In this document: positions 33,509 to 42,282 of the stretch, in pieces
How the letters are laid out: the number at the start of each line of letters is the position of its first letter
Numbering within the stretch: position 1 is the stretch's first letter
NCBI RefSeq assembly: GCF_042666505.1
Contig: NZ_JBHTDN010000010.1
Span: forward strand, 1-64,000
Length of the DNA: 64,000 bases
Direction of reading: 5' to 3'
Source: Parapedobacter sp042666505
GTDB taxonomy: Bacteria; Bacteroidota; Bacteroidia; Sphingobacteriales; Sphingobacteriaceae
Program-made: the position numbers and the translations under genes
The notes under the pieces: generated by a model
What the model saw: the letters and a program-made list of their open reading frames with translations, nothing else
Databases searched by the model: none
Told to the model about the DNA's origin: nothing

Positions 33509-33922
33509 ATGATATATCTTACACGGCGCGAACGATTTAACGCGGCGCATAAACTATACCGCGAGGGCTGGACGTCCGCGCAAAACGAGGCGGTTTTCGG
33601 CAAATGTTCCAATCCGAATTGGCATGGCCATAATTACGAACTTTTTGTCACCGTAAAAGGCGAAGTCAATCCGGAAACGGGGTTTGTCATCGATCTGAAA
33701 GAATTGAAAAACATCATCAATACGTATGTGATCGACAAGCTTGATCACCGGAATGTCAATCTGGATGTTGATTTCATGCAAGGGAAAATGGCTTCTACAG
33801 AAGTACTGGCCATCGAGATTTTCCATCAACTGAAACCTCATGTCGAAGCGCATGGTGCGACATTGCATTCGGTACGGTTGGTCGAAACCGAAAACAATTC
33901 GGTAGAATATTTCGGCGACTGA
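33509..33922 (+). CDS. 6-pyruvoyltetrahydropterin synthase / QueD family protein
   Basis: A 137-residue PTPS-fold enzyme acting on 7,8-dihydroneopterin triphosphate, the product of FolE encoded just downstream. The zinc histidines are in FNAAH and WHGHNYE, the catalytic cysteine in FGKCSNPN, and LDHRNVNLDV plus VETENNSVEYFG follow. The CSNPNWHGHNY stretch with GEVNPETGFVIDL is closer to animal-type PTPS (tetrahydrobiopterin pathway) than to E. coli QueD (CRRLHGHS), so true PTPS activity is possible; a queuosine role (6-carboxytetrahydropterin synthase) is the alternative. I chose the ATG at 33509 since it starts the conserved fold; the frame extends upstream to 33317 without conserved sequence. 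Confidence 0.85.
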   Translation: MIYLTRRERFNAAHKLYREGWTSAQNEAVFGKCSNPNWHGHNYELFVTVKGEVNPETGFVIDLKELKNIINTYVIDKLDHRNVNLDVDFMQGKMASTEVLAIEIFHQLKPHVEAHGATLHSVRLVETENNSVEYFGD

Positions 33923-33948
33923 TAACGCCGATCACTAATGGACACATT

Positions 33949-34581
33949 ATGGAAACGAACTTTCCACTTAACGAGGAAGAACTTGACGGATACGTCAAAA
34001 TAGATCGCTACAATCCGGAAAAAGTAGCCCGCATCGCCAGTCACTATACAGAGATCCTTGAGCTGTTAGGAGAAGACCCCTCCCGCCATGGGCTCCTGAA
34101 AACTCCCGAACGGGTGGCGAAGGCCTTGCAGTACCTTACCCATGGCTATGACCTGAATGCGGCGGAAATACTGCGCGGCGCGATGTTCGAAGAGGAATAC
34201 AGCCAGATGGTTGTGGTCAAAGACATCGAGGTGTACTCGATGTGTGAGCACCACATGCTGCCATTTTTCGGCAAAGCTCACGTAGCGTATATTCCGAACG
34301 GCCGTATCGTGGGCCTCAGCAAAATTCCGCGGGTGGTGGACGTATTCGCCCGCCGGCTGCAGGTGCAGGAGCGGCTTACCAATGAAATCCGTGATTGCAT
34401 ACAGAGTACGTTGAATCCCGCCGGCGTAGCTGTGGTGATTGAATGCAAACATCTATGCATGTGCATGCGCGGCATACAGAAGCAAAATTCCGTAACGACC
34501 ACGTCGGCATTTACCGGGGAATTTGCCCACGAACGCACACGCAGCGAGTTCCTGAGGCTTATAACGGCATCTTTGGATTAA
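33949..34581 (+). CDS. folE: GTP cyclohydrolase I
   Basis: A 210-residue type I GTP cyclohydrolase, which opens the imidazole ring of GTP to give 7,8-dihydroneopterin triphosphate. Diagnostic are SMCEHHMLPFFGKAHVAYIP (zinc cysteine and histidines), GLSKIPRVVDVFARRLQVQE, and ECKHLCMCMRG with the third zinc-site cysteine, followed by TTTSAFTGEF. Length is normal. It lies 26 nt behind the PTPS gene and very likely shares its transcript. The product feeds folate as well as the PTPS reaction. Confidence 0.95.
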   Translation: METNFPLNEEELDGYVKIDRYNPEKVARIASHYTEILELLGEDPSRHGLLKTPERVAKALQYLTHGYDLNAAEILRGAMFEEEYSQMVVVKDIEVYSMCEHHMLPFFGKAHVAYIPNGRIVGLSKIPRVVDVFARRLQVQERLTNEIRDCIQSTLNPAGVAVVIECKHLCMCMRGIQKQNSVTTTSAFTGEFAHERTRSEFLRLITASLD

Positions 34582-34644
34582 CAGCATCTAACAGCAACGC
34601 CCCACAAACGTGGTCGGTCAGGTTGGTTAGGTCGGCCAGGTCGG

Positions 34645-37107
34645 TCAAAACAGTCGCAGGCCGATCCGGATAGCACCCTTGCCGTTTAATTCCGGATTGC
34701 TGCTAAAAGCGTGCGTGTACATCACACGCAGCCGCTGCCATTCCAGCCCCGCGTTGGCTTCCGCGTAATGGGTCATTTCAGACGTACGCAGGTAATGAAC
34801 CCCAAGGATTTCGTGTAACTTGAGTTTGCGAAGCAGCGGCACCTTGCTGGTAAGCAGGGTGGATAGGTTATATTCGGCATGCCCTTCCACGAAGTTTCCG
34901 GCGGTGCTGTGCAGGTAGTAGTCCAACAGCAGGAAGGTGCTCAGGTGTTGGTCGCCCACCAACGTCTTGGCTCCCCGAAAATGCCGGTAATCAATGAAAT
35001 ATAAGGGCTTGTTACGTAGAAATGTGCCGCCCTGGATGTCGAACGAAAGGCGGCCAAACAGCCCCAGTCCAATCCCGGTTTTGTGCAACCTCGCTATCAA
35101 CACATCGTAGTCCGCATCGCCTCCAAAGATACCCGGAATGGCCTTTGTATAGTGAAGCGATAGCGTAGGCCACTTGGAAGGAAGGTACTCACGCCGATGG
35201 GGATAGGTTTCATAGACGGTACCGAAATCATACAAAAAGCCTACACTTAGTTTGAACGCCTGGTTTTCTTCAAACAGAGGGGTATCGTTTTGCGGCGTAA
35301 AGGGGTTGTTCGACGTAAGGTACTGCTTATTTCGCTCCCAAAAGGTATAGTTTGTGCCATTGGGCAACCACAGGCGGTTTTCCCATTCCGCCGACGCAGT
35401 CAATTTCACATTCGCAGGCAAGGTATATTGCCAGTTGGCCGTCGCAAACGTACGTTCGTAGAGTTTTAGGTAGTTTCGTCCGAAGAAGGTGGTGCTTATC
35501 GTATTGAAAAGCGGCAGCAGCGACCCGCGGTTGTTCAGGTCCTGGATGTTACTCCCGCCGGACACGTGGAGCATGCTCTTCCCGACCGGAAAGGTGGCAC
35601 CGAGGTATCCGTTGAACCGGTGGTTGGCAAAGCCATAGCGCGCGTTGCCGTAAACCGTCAGATCCCGGTCGAGCAGGGTGTCCACGCGTTTTACGTATCG
35701 TGCGCCATAATTGATTGCCAAACCTTCTACACTGTTGAACAATACGGAGGTTGCCAGGCCATCCACCGAAAAGCGCCAACGCTGTGCCCGGTTCCGGTAC
35801 GTATACCCGCCCAACAGAAAACCCTGAGGTCTGAAGCGGTTAGATCTGCGATCCGCCGAATCCAGGTACGCCCTGGACTCCCGACGCCGTTGGAGGCTAT
35901 CTTTGTGGATATAGTCCATCCGTTCTGCTTCGGTAAGCGGCAGCGGGCGGTGTTCGGCCCAATAGGCCGAGTCCCGACGGTTGACCCCCTCCTCAATCCG
36001 CAATACTTCGTTGAATGTTTTCTTCTCCAACCGGGGATTTAAGGCGTAGTCGCTGTACACAGCCGCGAAGTAACCGCCTATCCGGAAGTTGAACAGTCCG
36101 CCCACAAAGTCGAAGCGAAGGCTCGACGGCTGCCACTGCCCACTTTCCAGCGGAATGTATTCCTGACGGATACGCAGCGTATCCAGGATGTTGATGCCCA
36201 TTTCCTTGGTAAGCTCCAGGTTTAGGCCGTAGATGCGCCATAGCCCTTCGATGATATACAAATCGCCTTGGTAGAGCGGTTCGGCCTTCCGGCGGGGTAT
36301 CACCTCGATCTTATGGATGGTAAAGCCCCCTTCTTCGGTCGTACCCAAGAGACGGTACCGGTAATAGCTCAGCGCGTTGTCGGCTATCGGCGATACGAAG
36401 GGACGGGCACTGAGCCCGTCAACGATAGGCTGGTGGTTTTCGTAAAAATTAAGTTTCAGGTCGGCTGCCCGGTTGAAGCTAAATGCCCGGTTATTGCCCG
36501 AAAATTTCGAGCTGATCATCTCTTCACGAAAATCGTCGGGTGGACGCACCGTAATCCGCGATTCGGATTCCGAAAGGTAAACAATGCCGGTACGGTTGGA
36601 ATCCAACCCGATTTCCCTGCCGATTTCGTCGAGATCGATGCCCAGAAACTTTTTGGGCGCCCGCAGCAATCGCTGCATGCCCTTGATGTATACGCGAGCG
36701 GTATACGGGGCCGCTTCGGTCAGGTATTGCTTACGCCGCCGGATCGCTTGCCGGATGATCGCATATGCGGGATCCTCGCCAGTGCCGATGACCACTTCAT
36801 CGAGCAAATACGCCTCAGTCTCCAGCGTAATGGAAACCTCAATGTCCCGATTCAGAGCGACATCCTGGACGCTTTGCCGGTAACCGACGGCCCTGACGAG
36901 CAATTCGTGGTTTCCGGCCGGCAGCCTTAGCTTGAACCTACCCTCGCTATTGGCGGCGGTGCCCACACCGCTTTCCCGTTTATAGATACTTGCGAACGGG
37001 ACGGCTTGACCACGCTGGTCGACAACCTGGCCGGTCAGCTGGTACGACTGGGCATGGGCCGACAGCGAAAAGACAAACAGCAAAAGCGTGACTATGCATC
37101 TGGGCAT
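34645..37107 (-). CDS. DUF5686 / carboxypeptidase-like regulatory domain outer-membrane protein
   Basis: An 820-residue exported protein typical of Bacteroidota. A signal peptide (MPRCIVTLLLFVFSLSAHAQ) leads to a CarboxypepD_reg-like beta-sandwich (residues ~22-105: GQVVDQRGQAVPFASIYKRE..EGRFKLRLPAG) and then the DUF5686 region (EDPAYAIIRQAIRRRKQYL, about residue 115 on) that ends in a likely outer-membrane beta-barrel; the final residue is phenylalanine (IRIGLRLF), as expected for barrel insertion. Function is unknown. The ATG at 37107 directly follows a TAnnTTTG box; a TTG six bases upstream is less likely. It does not belong to a SusC/SusD pair. Confidence 0.8.
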   Translation of the reverse strand: MPRCIVTLLLFVFSLSAHAQSYQLTGQVVDQRGQAVPFASIYKRESGVGTAANSEGRFKLRLPAGNHELLVRAVGYRQSVQDVALNRDIEVSITLETEAYLLDEVVIGTGEDPAYAIIRQAIRRRKQYLTEAAPYTARVYIKGMQRLLRAPKKFLGIDLDEIGREIGLDSNRTGIVYLSESESRITVRPPDDFREEMISSKFSGNNRAFSFNRAADLKLNFYENHQPIVDGLSARPFVSPIADNALSYYRYRLLGTTEEGGFTIHKIEVIPRRKAEPLYQGDLYIIEGLWRIYGLNLELTKEMGINILDTLRIRQEYIPLESGQWQPSSLRFDFVGGLFNFRIGGYFAAVYSDYALNPRLEKKTFNEVLRIEEGVNRRDSAYWAEHRPLPLTEAERMDYIHKDSLQRRRESRAYLDSADRRSNRFRPQGFLLGGYTYRNRAQRWRFSVDGLATSVLFNSVEGLAINYGARYVKRVDTLLDRDLTVYGNARYGFANHRFNGYLGATFPVGKSMLHVSGGSNIQDLNNRGSLLPLFNTISTTFFGRNYLKLYERTFATANWQYTLPANVKLTASAEWENRLWLPNGTNYTFWERNKQYLTSNNPFTPQNDTPLFEENQAFKLSVGFLYDFGTVYETYPHRREYLPSKWPTLSLHYTKAIPGIFGGDADYDVLIARLHKTGIGLGLFGRLSFDIQGGTFLRNKPLYFIDYRHFRGAKTLVGDQHLSTFLLLDYYLHSTAGNFVEGHAEYNLSTLLTSKVPLLRKLKLHEILGVHYLRTSEMTHYAEANAGLEWQRLRVMYTHAFSSNPELNGKGAIRIGLRLF

Positions 37108-37110
37108 CTT

Positions 37111-37118
37111 CAAACATA
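37111..37118 (-). promoter_or_regulatory. Promoter -7 box for the DUF5686 gene
   Basis: TATGTTTG on the minus strand, with only 3 nt between it and the ATG at 37107, so the message is probably leaderless. Confidence 0.55.
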
Positions 37119-37172
37119 CAAAAGGTTGCGTATTCGCAGATGTTAAAAAATGTAACTAAGCGCAATGCCTAA

Positions 37173-37850
37173 TTAATCTTCAAGAAGGTCGGGCCGCCGC
37201 TCCTTGGTACGGGCGATGGCCTGTTCATCCCGCCAGGCGTGGATGGCTGCCTCGTTGCCGCTTAGCAACACATCGGGCACCTTATGCCCCCGCCAGTCGG
37301 CCGGCCGGGTATATACCGGCGCATCCAGCAAACCGCCCTGAAACGAGTCGGATAAGGCCGAAGTCTCATCAGACAGCACCCCCGGAACCAGCCGGACCAC
37401 CGCATCCACCAATACGGCGGCGGGCAACTCGCCGCCCGAGAGCACGTAATCGCCAATGGAAAGTTCCCTTGTGACAAAGAGATCCCGGATGCGTTGATCT
37501 ATTCCCTTGTAATGCCCGCAAAGAACGATGAGGTTTTGTTTGGTTGAAAGGTGATTGGCGATGGTTTGATTGAGTGTCTCCCCGTCGGGAGTCATGAAAA
37601 TGATTTCGTCGTACTCCCTTGTTGCCTGGAGTTGTTCGATACAAGCCGCAAACGGTTCGATCTGCATCACCATGCCGCTCCCGCCACCGTAGGGATAATC
37701 GTCTACGCTTTTGTGCTTGTTGTTGGCATAGTCGCGCAGATTGTGCACGACGATCTCGCAGATTCCCTTTTTTTGGGCACGTTGCAAGATCGAATGCGCA
37801 AACGGACTTTCCAACAGGCCCGGAAGCACTGTGATGATATCAAACCGCAT
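37173..37850 (-). CDS. trmD: tRNA (guanine(37)-N1)-methyltransferase
   Basis: A 225-residue SPOUT-class methyltransferase that makes m1G37 in tRNAs with a G36G37 sequence, using S-adenosylmethionine. Conserved stretches are FDIITVLPG at the start, VDDYPYGGGSGMVM, LCGHYKGIDQRI and IGDYVLSGGELPA, which form the trefoil-knot SAM site. Length is normal. In many bacteria trmD stands in an rpsP-rimM-trmD-rplS operon; here it is instead 10 nt downstream of a symporter gene, so it has been relocated in this lineage. Confidence 0.95.
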   Translation of the reverse strand: MRFDIITVLPGLLESPFAHSILQRAQKKGICEIVVHNLRDYANNKHKSVDDYPYGGGSGMVMQIEPFAACIEQLQATREYDEIIFMTPDGETLNQTIANHLSTKQNLIVLCGHYKGIDQRIRDLFVTRELSIGDYVLSGGELPAAVLVDAVVRLVPGVLSDETSALSDSFQGGLLDAPVYTRPADWRGHKVPDVLLSGNEAAIHAWRDEQAIARTKERRPDLLED

Positions 37851-37860
37851 TTTTTACCTC

Positions 37861-39528
37861 CTACCAGAAGATCGTATAGACGGCGACAAGCAGCCCAACG
37901 ATGATAATCGTACCAGCCAGGAAACCGGGATGTACTTTAAACATACTGCGGTCTACTTCCAGACCCTTGGGTACCACGCCGCGCTTGTTCTCGATGATAC
38001 TGATGATAAACATCCCTAAAATACAGAAAAGGAACACAATCCCCATACGGTCGATGAAGGGAATTTCGTAAATGCCTGCTGCATTAGGTACCGCAAATCC
38101 GATGGAATATAAACCGGACAGGTCGGTCCATTCCGGCAAAAACTTCAGGATTACCGACAGGGCAAAACCGCCAACCGTTGCAAACAATGCCGCATTGGAG
38201 GTCGATTTCTTCCAGAAGAATCCCAGGATGAACATGGCAAAGATACCGGGCGATACAAACCCTGTATACTCCTGTATATACTGGAAGCCGCCCTTTTCGA
38301 TACCGAGATGCGGTGCAATGACCACGGCCATGATCATGGTAACCACGATCGTCACCTTACCGATGTTAACCAGTTGACGCTCGGTAGCTTCCTTATTGAA
38401 TATTTTCTTGTAGATATCCAGCGAAAAAATGGTTGCGATGCTGTTGGATTTCCCCGCCAGGGAAGCAACCACCGCCGCCGTCAACGCTGCAAAAGCCAAT
38501 CCTTTTAGCCCTGCGGGAAGCAAGTTAAGCAGCACGGGATAGGCCTTATCGGGACGAACGGTATCGCCCTCCAGCATTTCGGTTTGAAAGAACCCTTCCT
38601 GATATAACACATACGCGGCGATACCGGGCAGTACCACGATAACCGGCATGAGCATTTTCAAGAACGACGCAAAAAGGATCCCATTCCGGGCGGTTTTGAG
38701 ATCGGCCCCAAGCGCCCGTTGCGTGATGTACTGATTGCAACCCCAGTAGTTAAGGTTGACAATCCACATCCCCCCAATGAGGATGGACAGCCCGGGCAAA
38801 CTGATGTAATGTTCTTGCGTTTTATCAAAAATCATATCGAAATGCGAGGGGGCCTTTTCGTGCAATAAACCCAATCCGTTAAGTACACCTGACGATCCGT
38901 AATGATCCGCTACCATATTCAGCGCCAGGTAGGTGGTGGCCAAGCCCCCGAGAATCAGTACCAACACCTGGATGACATCGGTATACCCGATCACCTTCAT
39001 GCCGCCCAATGCGATGAAAATGGCGAAGATCGCAATCCCGTACATACACACCGTGAAATTGATGCTCGAGATGGCCGAAACTGCCAATGCGCCCAGGTAG
39101 AGGATGGAGGTAAGGTTGACCACGACATAAAGCAGGAGCCAGAATACGGCCATGATGGTACTCACCGTTCCGTTGTAACGCTGGTTCAGGAACTGGGGCA
39201 TCGTATAAATCTTATTTTTCAGATACACCGGAATAAAGAATACCGCTACAATAATCAGTGTGGCCGCTGCCAGCCACTCATAGGCTGCGATGGCCAGACC
39301 CAACTTGAATCCGTCCCCGCTCATTCCGATAAACTGTTCCGCCGAAATATTGGACGCGATGAGCGATGCACCGATGGCCCACCATGTTAATGAGCCTTCA
39401 GCCAGAAAATAATCCTTGGTATTTAATTCCTTGGTTTTCTTTCGATAGTAAATCCAAAGGCCATAGCCTGAAATAATAATGAAGTAACAGAGGAAAACGA
39501 TATAATCCGATGGTGCCAAGGTTTTCAT
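37861..39528 (-). CDS. Sodium/sugar symporter (SSS family, SGLT-like)
   Basis: A 555-residue inner-membrane protein of the solute:sodium symporter family, with about 14 membrane helices. SGLT-type motifs are visible: DYFLAEGSLTWWAIGASLIASNISAEQFIGMSGDG is the family N-terminal pattern (shown here by its parts WWAIGASLIASNISAE and GMSGDGFK), GLAIAAYEWLAA, and a late GLAFAALTAAVVASLAGKSNS that carries the sodium-site residues. It likely imports a sugar or inositol-type solute with sodium. No catabolic gene is adjacent, so the substrate is unknown. It shares its transcript with trmD. Confidence 0.88.
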   Translation of the reverse strand: MKTLAPSDYIVFLCYFIIISGYGLWIYYRKKTKELNTKDYFLAEGSLTWWAIGASLIASNISAEQFIGMSGDGFKLGLAIAAYEWLAAATLIIVAVFFIPVYLKNKIYTMPQFLNQRYNGTVSTIMAVFWLLLYVVVNLTSILYLGALAVSAISSINFTVCMYGIAIFAIFIALGGMKVIGYTDVIQVLVLILGGLATTYLALNMVADHYGSSGVLNGLGLLHEKAPSHFDMIFDKTQEHYISLPGLSILIGGMWIVNLNYWGCNQYITQRALGADLKTARNGILFASFLKMLMPVIVVLPGIAAYVLYQEGFFQTEMLEGDTVRPDKAYPVLLNLLPAGLKGLAFAALTAAVVASLAGKSNSIATIFSLDIYKKIFNKEATERQLVNIGKVTIVVTMIMAVVIAPHLGIEKGGFQYIQEYTGFVSPGIFAMFILGFFWKKSTSNAALFATVGGFALSVILKFLPEWTDLSGLYSIGFAVPNAAGIYEIPFIDRMGIVFLFCILGMFIISIIENKRGVVPKGLEVDRSMFKVHPGFLAGTIIIVGLLVAVYTIFW

Positions 39529-39665
39529 TTGCCTTTTGTTGAGATAAGTTTATAAAGTTGGCTAAAGTAAATATTAATCGGAACAATCGCAATGTGGTCG
39601 GCCGAAATAAACGCAACAACCTTTTTTTGAGCACCTTAAAATAGTGTTTCGGACACACTAAGCAT

Positions 39666-40295
39666 CTATGTAAACTGACTGATGAAATGCTGGATGACCC
39701 ACGGATGTACCAAGAGGGTTAGCACGATTCCGAAGACCGCTCCATAAAAATGCGCGTCGTGGTTGATGCTGTCCCGGGCATTTTTCGACGCCCACACACA
39801 ATATCCCAGATAAAGAATGGCGAACAGCCAGGCCGGCATGGGAATGATTAAGAAAATGCCCAGCATGGTCATCGGTTGGAAAAGGATAAAGCTGAACAAA
39901 ACGGCACTGATCGCTCCCGACGCACCCAGACTATAATAATGGGGATTATTGCGCTCCTTGAATACCGTACGGACGTCGCTCAATATCAAGCCCAGCACAT
40001 AGAGTAGCGCAAACTGCAGGTGTCCCCATGCACTCAGGCTTGCGAAGATGGATTCCAACGCGAAACCAAAAAAATAGAAGGTGAACATATTGAATAACAG
40101 GTGCATCCAATCTCTGTGTATCAGTCCGCTGGTGATCAGTGTATACAACCGTTGCCCCCGGCTGACCCGGTAAGGATGCAACATGAATTTCTCGAAAAGG
40201 TGGGGATTCGAAAATGTATAAATGCTGGTGACGATGGTGAAAGCAAAAATAAGGCTCGCCACCGGCGTATTGATCAAATATTCTCTTATTTCCAT
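39666..40295 (-). CDS. Rhomboid-family intramembrane serine protease
   Basis: A 209-residue, six-helix membrane protein. The catalytic serine is in YSLGASGAISAVL (GxSG) and the catalytic histidine is probably in HDAHFYGAVFG; HRDWMHLLFNMFTFYFFG supplies the usual HxxxN oxyanion residues. I chose the ATG at 40295, which begins just before the first membrane helix and follows a near-consensus box TACTTTCG (40306-40313); the frame is open to 40421 without conserved sequence. Substrates are unknown. Confidence 0.88.
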   Translation of the reverse strand: MEIREYLINTPVASLIFAFTIVTSIYTFSNPHLFEKFMLHPYRVSRGQRLYTLITSGLIHRDWMHLLFNMFTFYFFGFALESIFASLSAWGHLQFALLYVLGLILSDVRTVFKERNNPHYYSLGASGAISAVLFSFILFQPMTMLGIFLIIPMPAWLFAILYLGYCVWASKNARDSINHDAHFYGAVFGIVLTLLVHPWVIQHFISQFT

Positions 40296-40422
40296 AATCT
40301 TGCGCCGAAAGTAAGAAAAAATATCCGCCGTCAAACTTAGATGACGTTGCTTTTTTATACAAACGACAATCTCGTAAAAAAAAGCAACGTGATCGGTCTC
40401 TCCGCTGCGTTTGAGAGACAAC

Positions 40423-41502
40423 TTAGCCAGCGGAAAACAAATTCAGCTGACGGCCGCGCTGCGGGGCAAAGAGGTCCAGCCGCAAATCGGGCATCGGAAC
40501 CGGTGGCATGTATCGTCTGACGGCGACCTTGAACAGTTGCCGGATGCTGGCGGCCAACTCACCTTCTCCGCGCATCCTGACGCCCCAGCGACTGTCATTC
40601 AGTTTTCCGCCGTGGCAGGCTTCAATGCTGTGCAGCACTTTCTCGGCCCTATCGGGATAGGCTTTATGCACCCAATCGGTAAATAGCTCCCCGATAGCAC
40701 CATTTAAACGGACAATCGTATATCCTGCTCCCCTTGCACCGCATTGGGCAGCCGCCTTAATGACCTCCGGCATCTCGTCGCTGTTAAGGCCCGGCACGAT
40801 GGGGGCACACATCACCATGGTGGGTATGTTCCTTTCACTGAGCGTTTGTATTACTTTCAACCTTCCCTTGGCAGTTATGGTCCGCGGCTCCATTTTCTGG
40901 CGAAGTTCTTCATTCAGTGAGTTCAGCGATATAGCGACTTGTACGAGGTCCATTTTCGCCATCTCGGTAAGGATGTCAAGGTCACGTAGGATCAGACCAT
41001 TTTTGCTGATGATGGATACCGGATGCCGGTATGCCAGCATCACCTCCAAAACTGAACGTGTGATTTTAAGCTTCCTTTCAATGGGTTGGTAACAGTCGGT
41101 ATTCCCCGATAGCATGATGACTTGCGGCTGGTAACCTTTGGCATTGAATTGCCGCTCCAATACCTCGGCTGCGTTCCGCTTAACGATGATCTTCCGCTCA
41201 AAATCGAGCCCTGCACTATACCCCCAATATTCGTGTGCATTGCGGGCATAGCAATAAATACAGCCATGCTCACACCCCTGGTATGGATTGAGCGAATACC
41301 CCATGGGTAAGTCCGGACTGTCATTCTTGCTGATAACCTTCTTGGGATGTTCTTCAATGAGCTGCGTATCCGAATTTTCCAGGTATTCTTCATCAAGCCC
41401 TTCGATATGCTCGGCTACATACCGTTGGGCGGCAAACTTGTTATGCGTATTGACCTGAGCGCCCCGTCCCTTGAAATAATCGGAATTCTGTATGGTGTCC
41501 AT
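40423..41502 (-). CDS. PA0069-family radical SAM protein
   Basis: A 359-residue radical SAM enzyme. The cluster motif is CEHGCIYCYARNAHEY (CxxxCxxC), embedded in GYSLNPYQGCEHGC, which together with SGNTDCYQPIE and a C-terminal RQLNLF identifies the PA0069/COG1533 group (relatives of spore photoproduct lyase). The [4Fe-4S] cluster cleaves S-adenosylmethionine to start radical chemistry; the substrate of this group is not known to me. It appears to be a single-gene unit: a TAnnTTTG box lies 4 nt upstream of its ATG. Confidence 0.88.
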   Translation of the reverse strand: MDTIQNSDYFKGRGAQVNTHNKFAAQRYVAEHIEGLDEEYLENSDTQLIEEHPKKVISKNDSPDLPMGYSLNPYQGCEHGCIYCYARNAHEYWGYSAGLDFERKIIVKRNAAEVLERQFNAKGYQPQVIMLSGNTDCYQPIERKLKITRSVLEVMLAYRHPVSIISKNGLILRDLDILTEMAKMDLVQVAISLNSLNEELRQKMEPRTITAKGRLKVIQTLSERNIPTMVMCAPIVPGLNSDEMPEVIKAAAQCGARGAGYTIVRLNGAIGELFTDWVHKAYPDRAEKVLHSIEACHGGKLNDSRWGVRMRGEGELAASIRQLFKVAVRRYMPPVPMPDLRLDLFAPQRGRQLNLFSAG

Positions 41503-41506
41503 ACAG

Positions 41507-41514
41507 CAAAAATA
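41507..41514 (-). promoter_or_regulatory. Promoter -7 box for the radical SAM gene
   Basis: TATTTTTG on the minus strand, ending 4 nt before the ATG at 41502; probably a leaderless transcript. Confidence 0.55.
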
Positions 41515-41626
41515 CTAATAACTTTAGTTTTTTGCTGTATTATTTTAAAAGCATTCATGCTTCCTCTTTCATCAGAGGTGCCCTGATAAAACCTGCATGA
41601 GCTACTGCTCAAAAAAAACAAAAAAT

Positions 41627-42271
41627 TTAATCGATCATGAACACATAAAGTTCTTTTGGGCCGTGTGCCCCCAGCACTAAGGTTTTCTCGATATCGGCTG
41701 TGCGGCTGGGCCCCGTGATGACGCTGATTAACGAGGGCAACGCGGCGCCGTACTTCTGCTGCATGAGCGACAATCCATCTTTGATGTCCATGACCAGCTG
41801 CGACGTGTAGGCAATTACCACATGGATATTGGGGTAGATGCCCAATCGCCTGCCGCCGGCATTGCCGTTACTCACCAGCACACTGCCTGAACGTGCGATC
41901 AATGCTTCACAGGTGGTAATCCCTGCTTCGGCCTCTGCAAAGTCCTTCTCCGTGCGAAAAAACGGAAATTCATACCGGTCCAGGAGCTGTTGTACCGGCG
42001 GCTCCCAAGCGTACATCTTCCTAAGCTTTTCCGTCTCAGCAAGTGACAAGAGGTTTTCGATGAGACTTACCTCGTCCTCGCAGTACACAAATTTCCCGGC
42101 TACGGCTGTCAGCCGCTCAGCGAAGAGAATATCCAGCGGATGAGTTTCCTGGACATGCAGAGCCGTTTCTTCGAAATTCGGGTATGGGTGCTCCCGCTTC
42201 TGGAGCAGTGCATGCCGTATTTTCTTCAGCATCTGCTCCTTCGAAGTGGTATTCTTTATGTTTTTTTGCAT
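41627..42271 (-). CDS. LUD-domain protein (LutC/YkgG-like)
   Basis: A 214-residue LUD-domain protein. Conserved parts are ITTCEALIARSGSVLVSN, GGRRLGIYPNIHVVIAYTSQLV and ISVITGPSRTADIEKTLVLGAHGPKELYV; the last one is the diagnostic C-terminal LUD pattern. In organisms with lutABC this subunit is part of lactate oxidation, but here lutA and lutB are not in the neighbourhood. It lies 11 nt behind ftsH in the same direction and is probably in the rsfS-ftsH transcript, as in several other Bacteroidota. Confidence 0.88.
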   Translation of the reverse strand: MQKNIKNTTSKEQMLKKIRHALLQKREHPYPNFEETALHVQETHPLDILFAERLTAVAGKFVYCEDEVSLIENLLSLAETEKLRKMYAWEPPVQQLLDRYEFPFFRTEKDFAEAEAGITTCEALIARSGSVLVSNGNAGGRRLGIYPNIHVVIAYTSQLVMDIKDGLSLMQQKYGAALPSLISVITGPSRTADIEKTLVLGAHGPKELYVFMID

Positions 42272-42282
42272 CCGGCAGGGTT

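Noticed and set aside
36268..36930. 220-codon plus-strand frame opposite the DUF5686 gene
   Set aside because: The minus-strand protein has coherent domains and a signal peptide; this frame has none.
39398..39658. 86-codon minus-strand frame upstream of the symporter
   Set aside because: Overlaps the symporter start in another frame, has no homologue-like features and ends inside conserved coding sequence.
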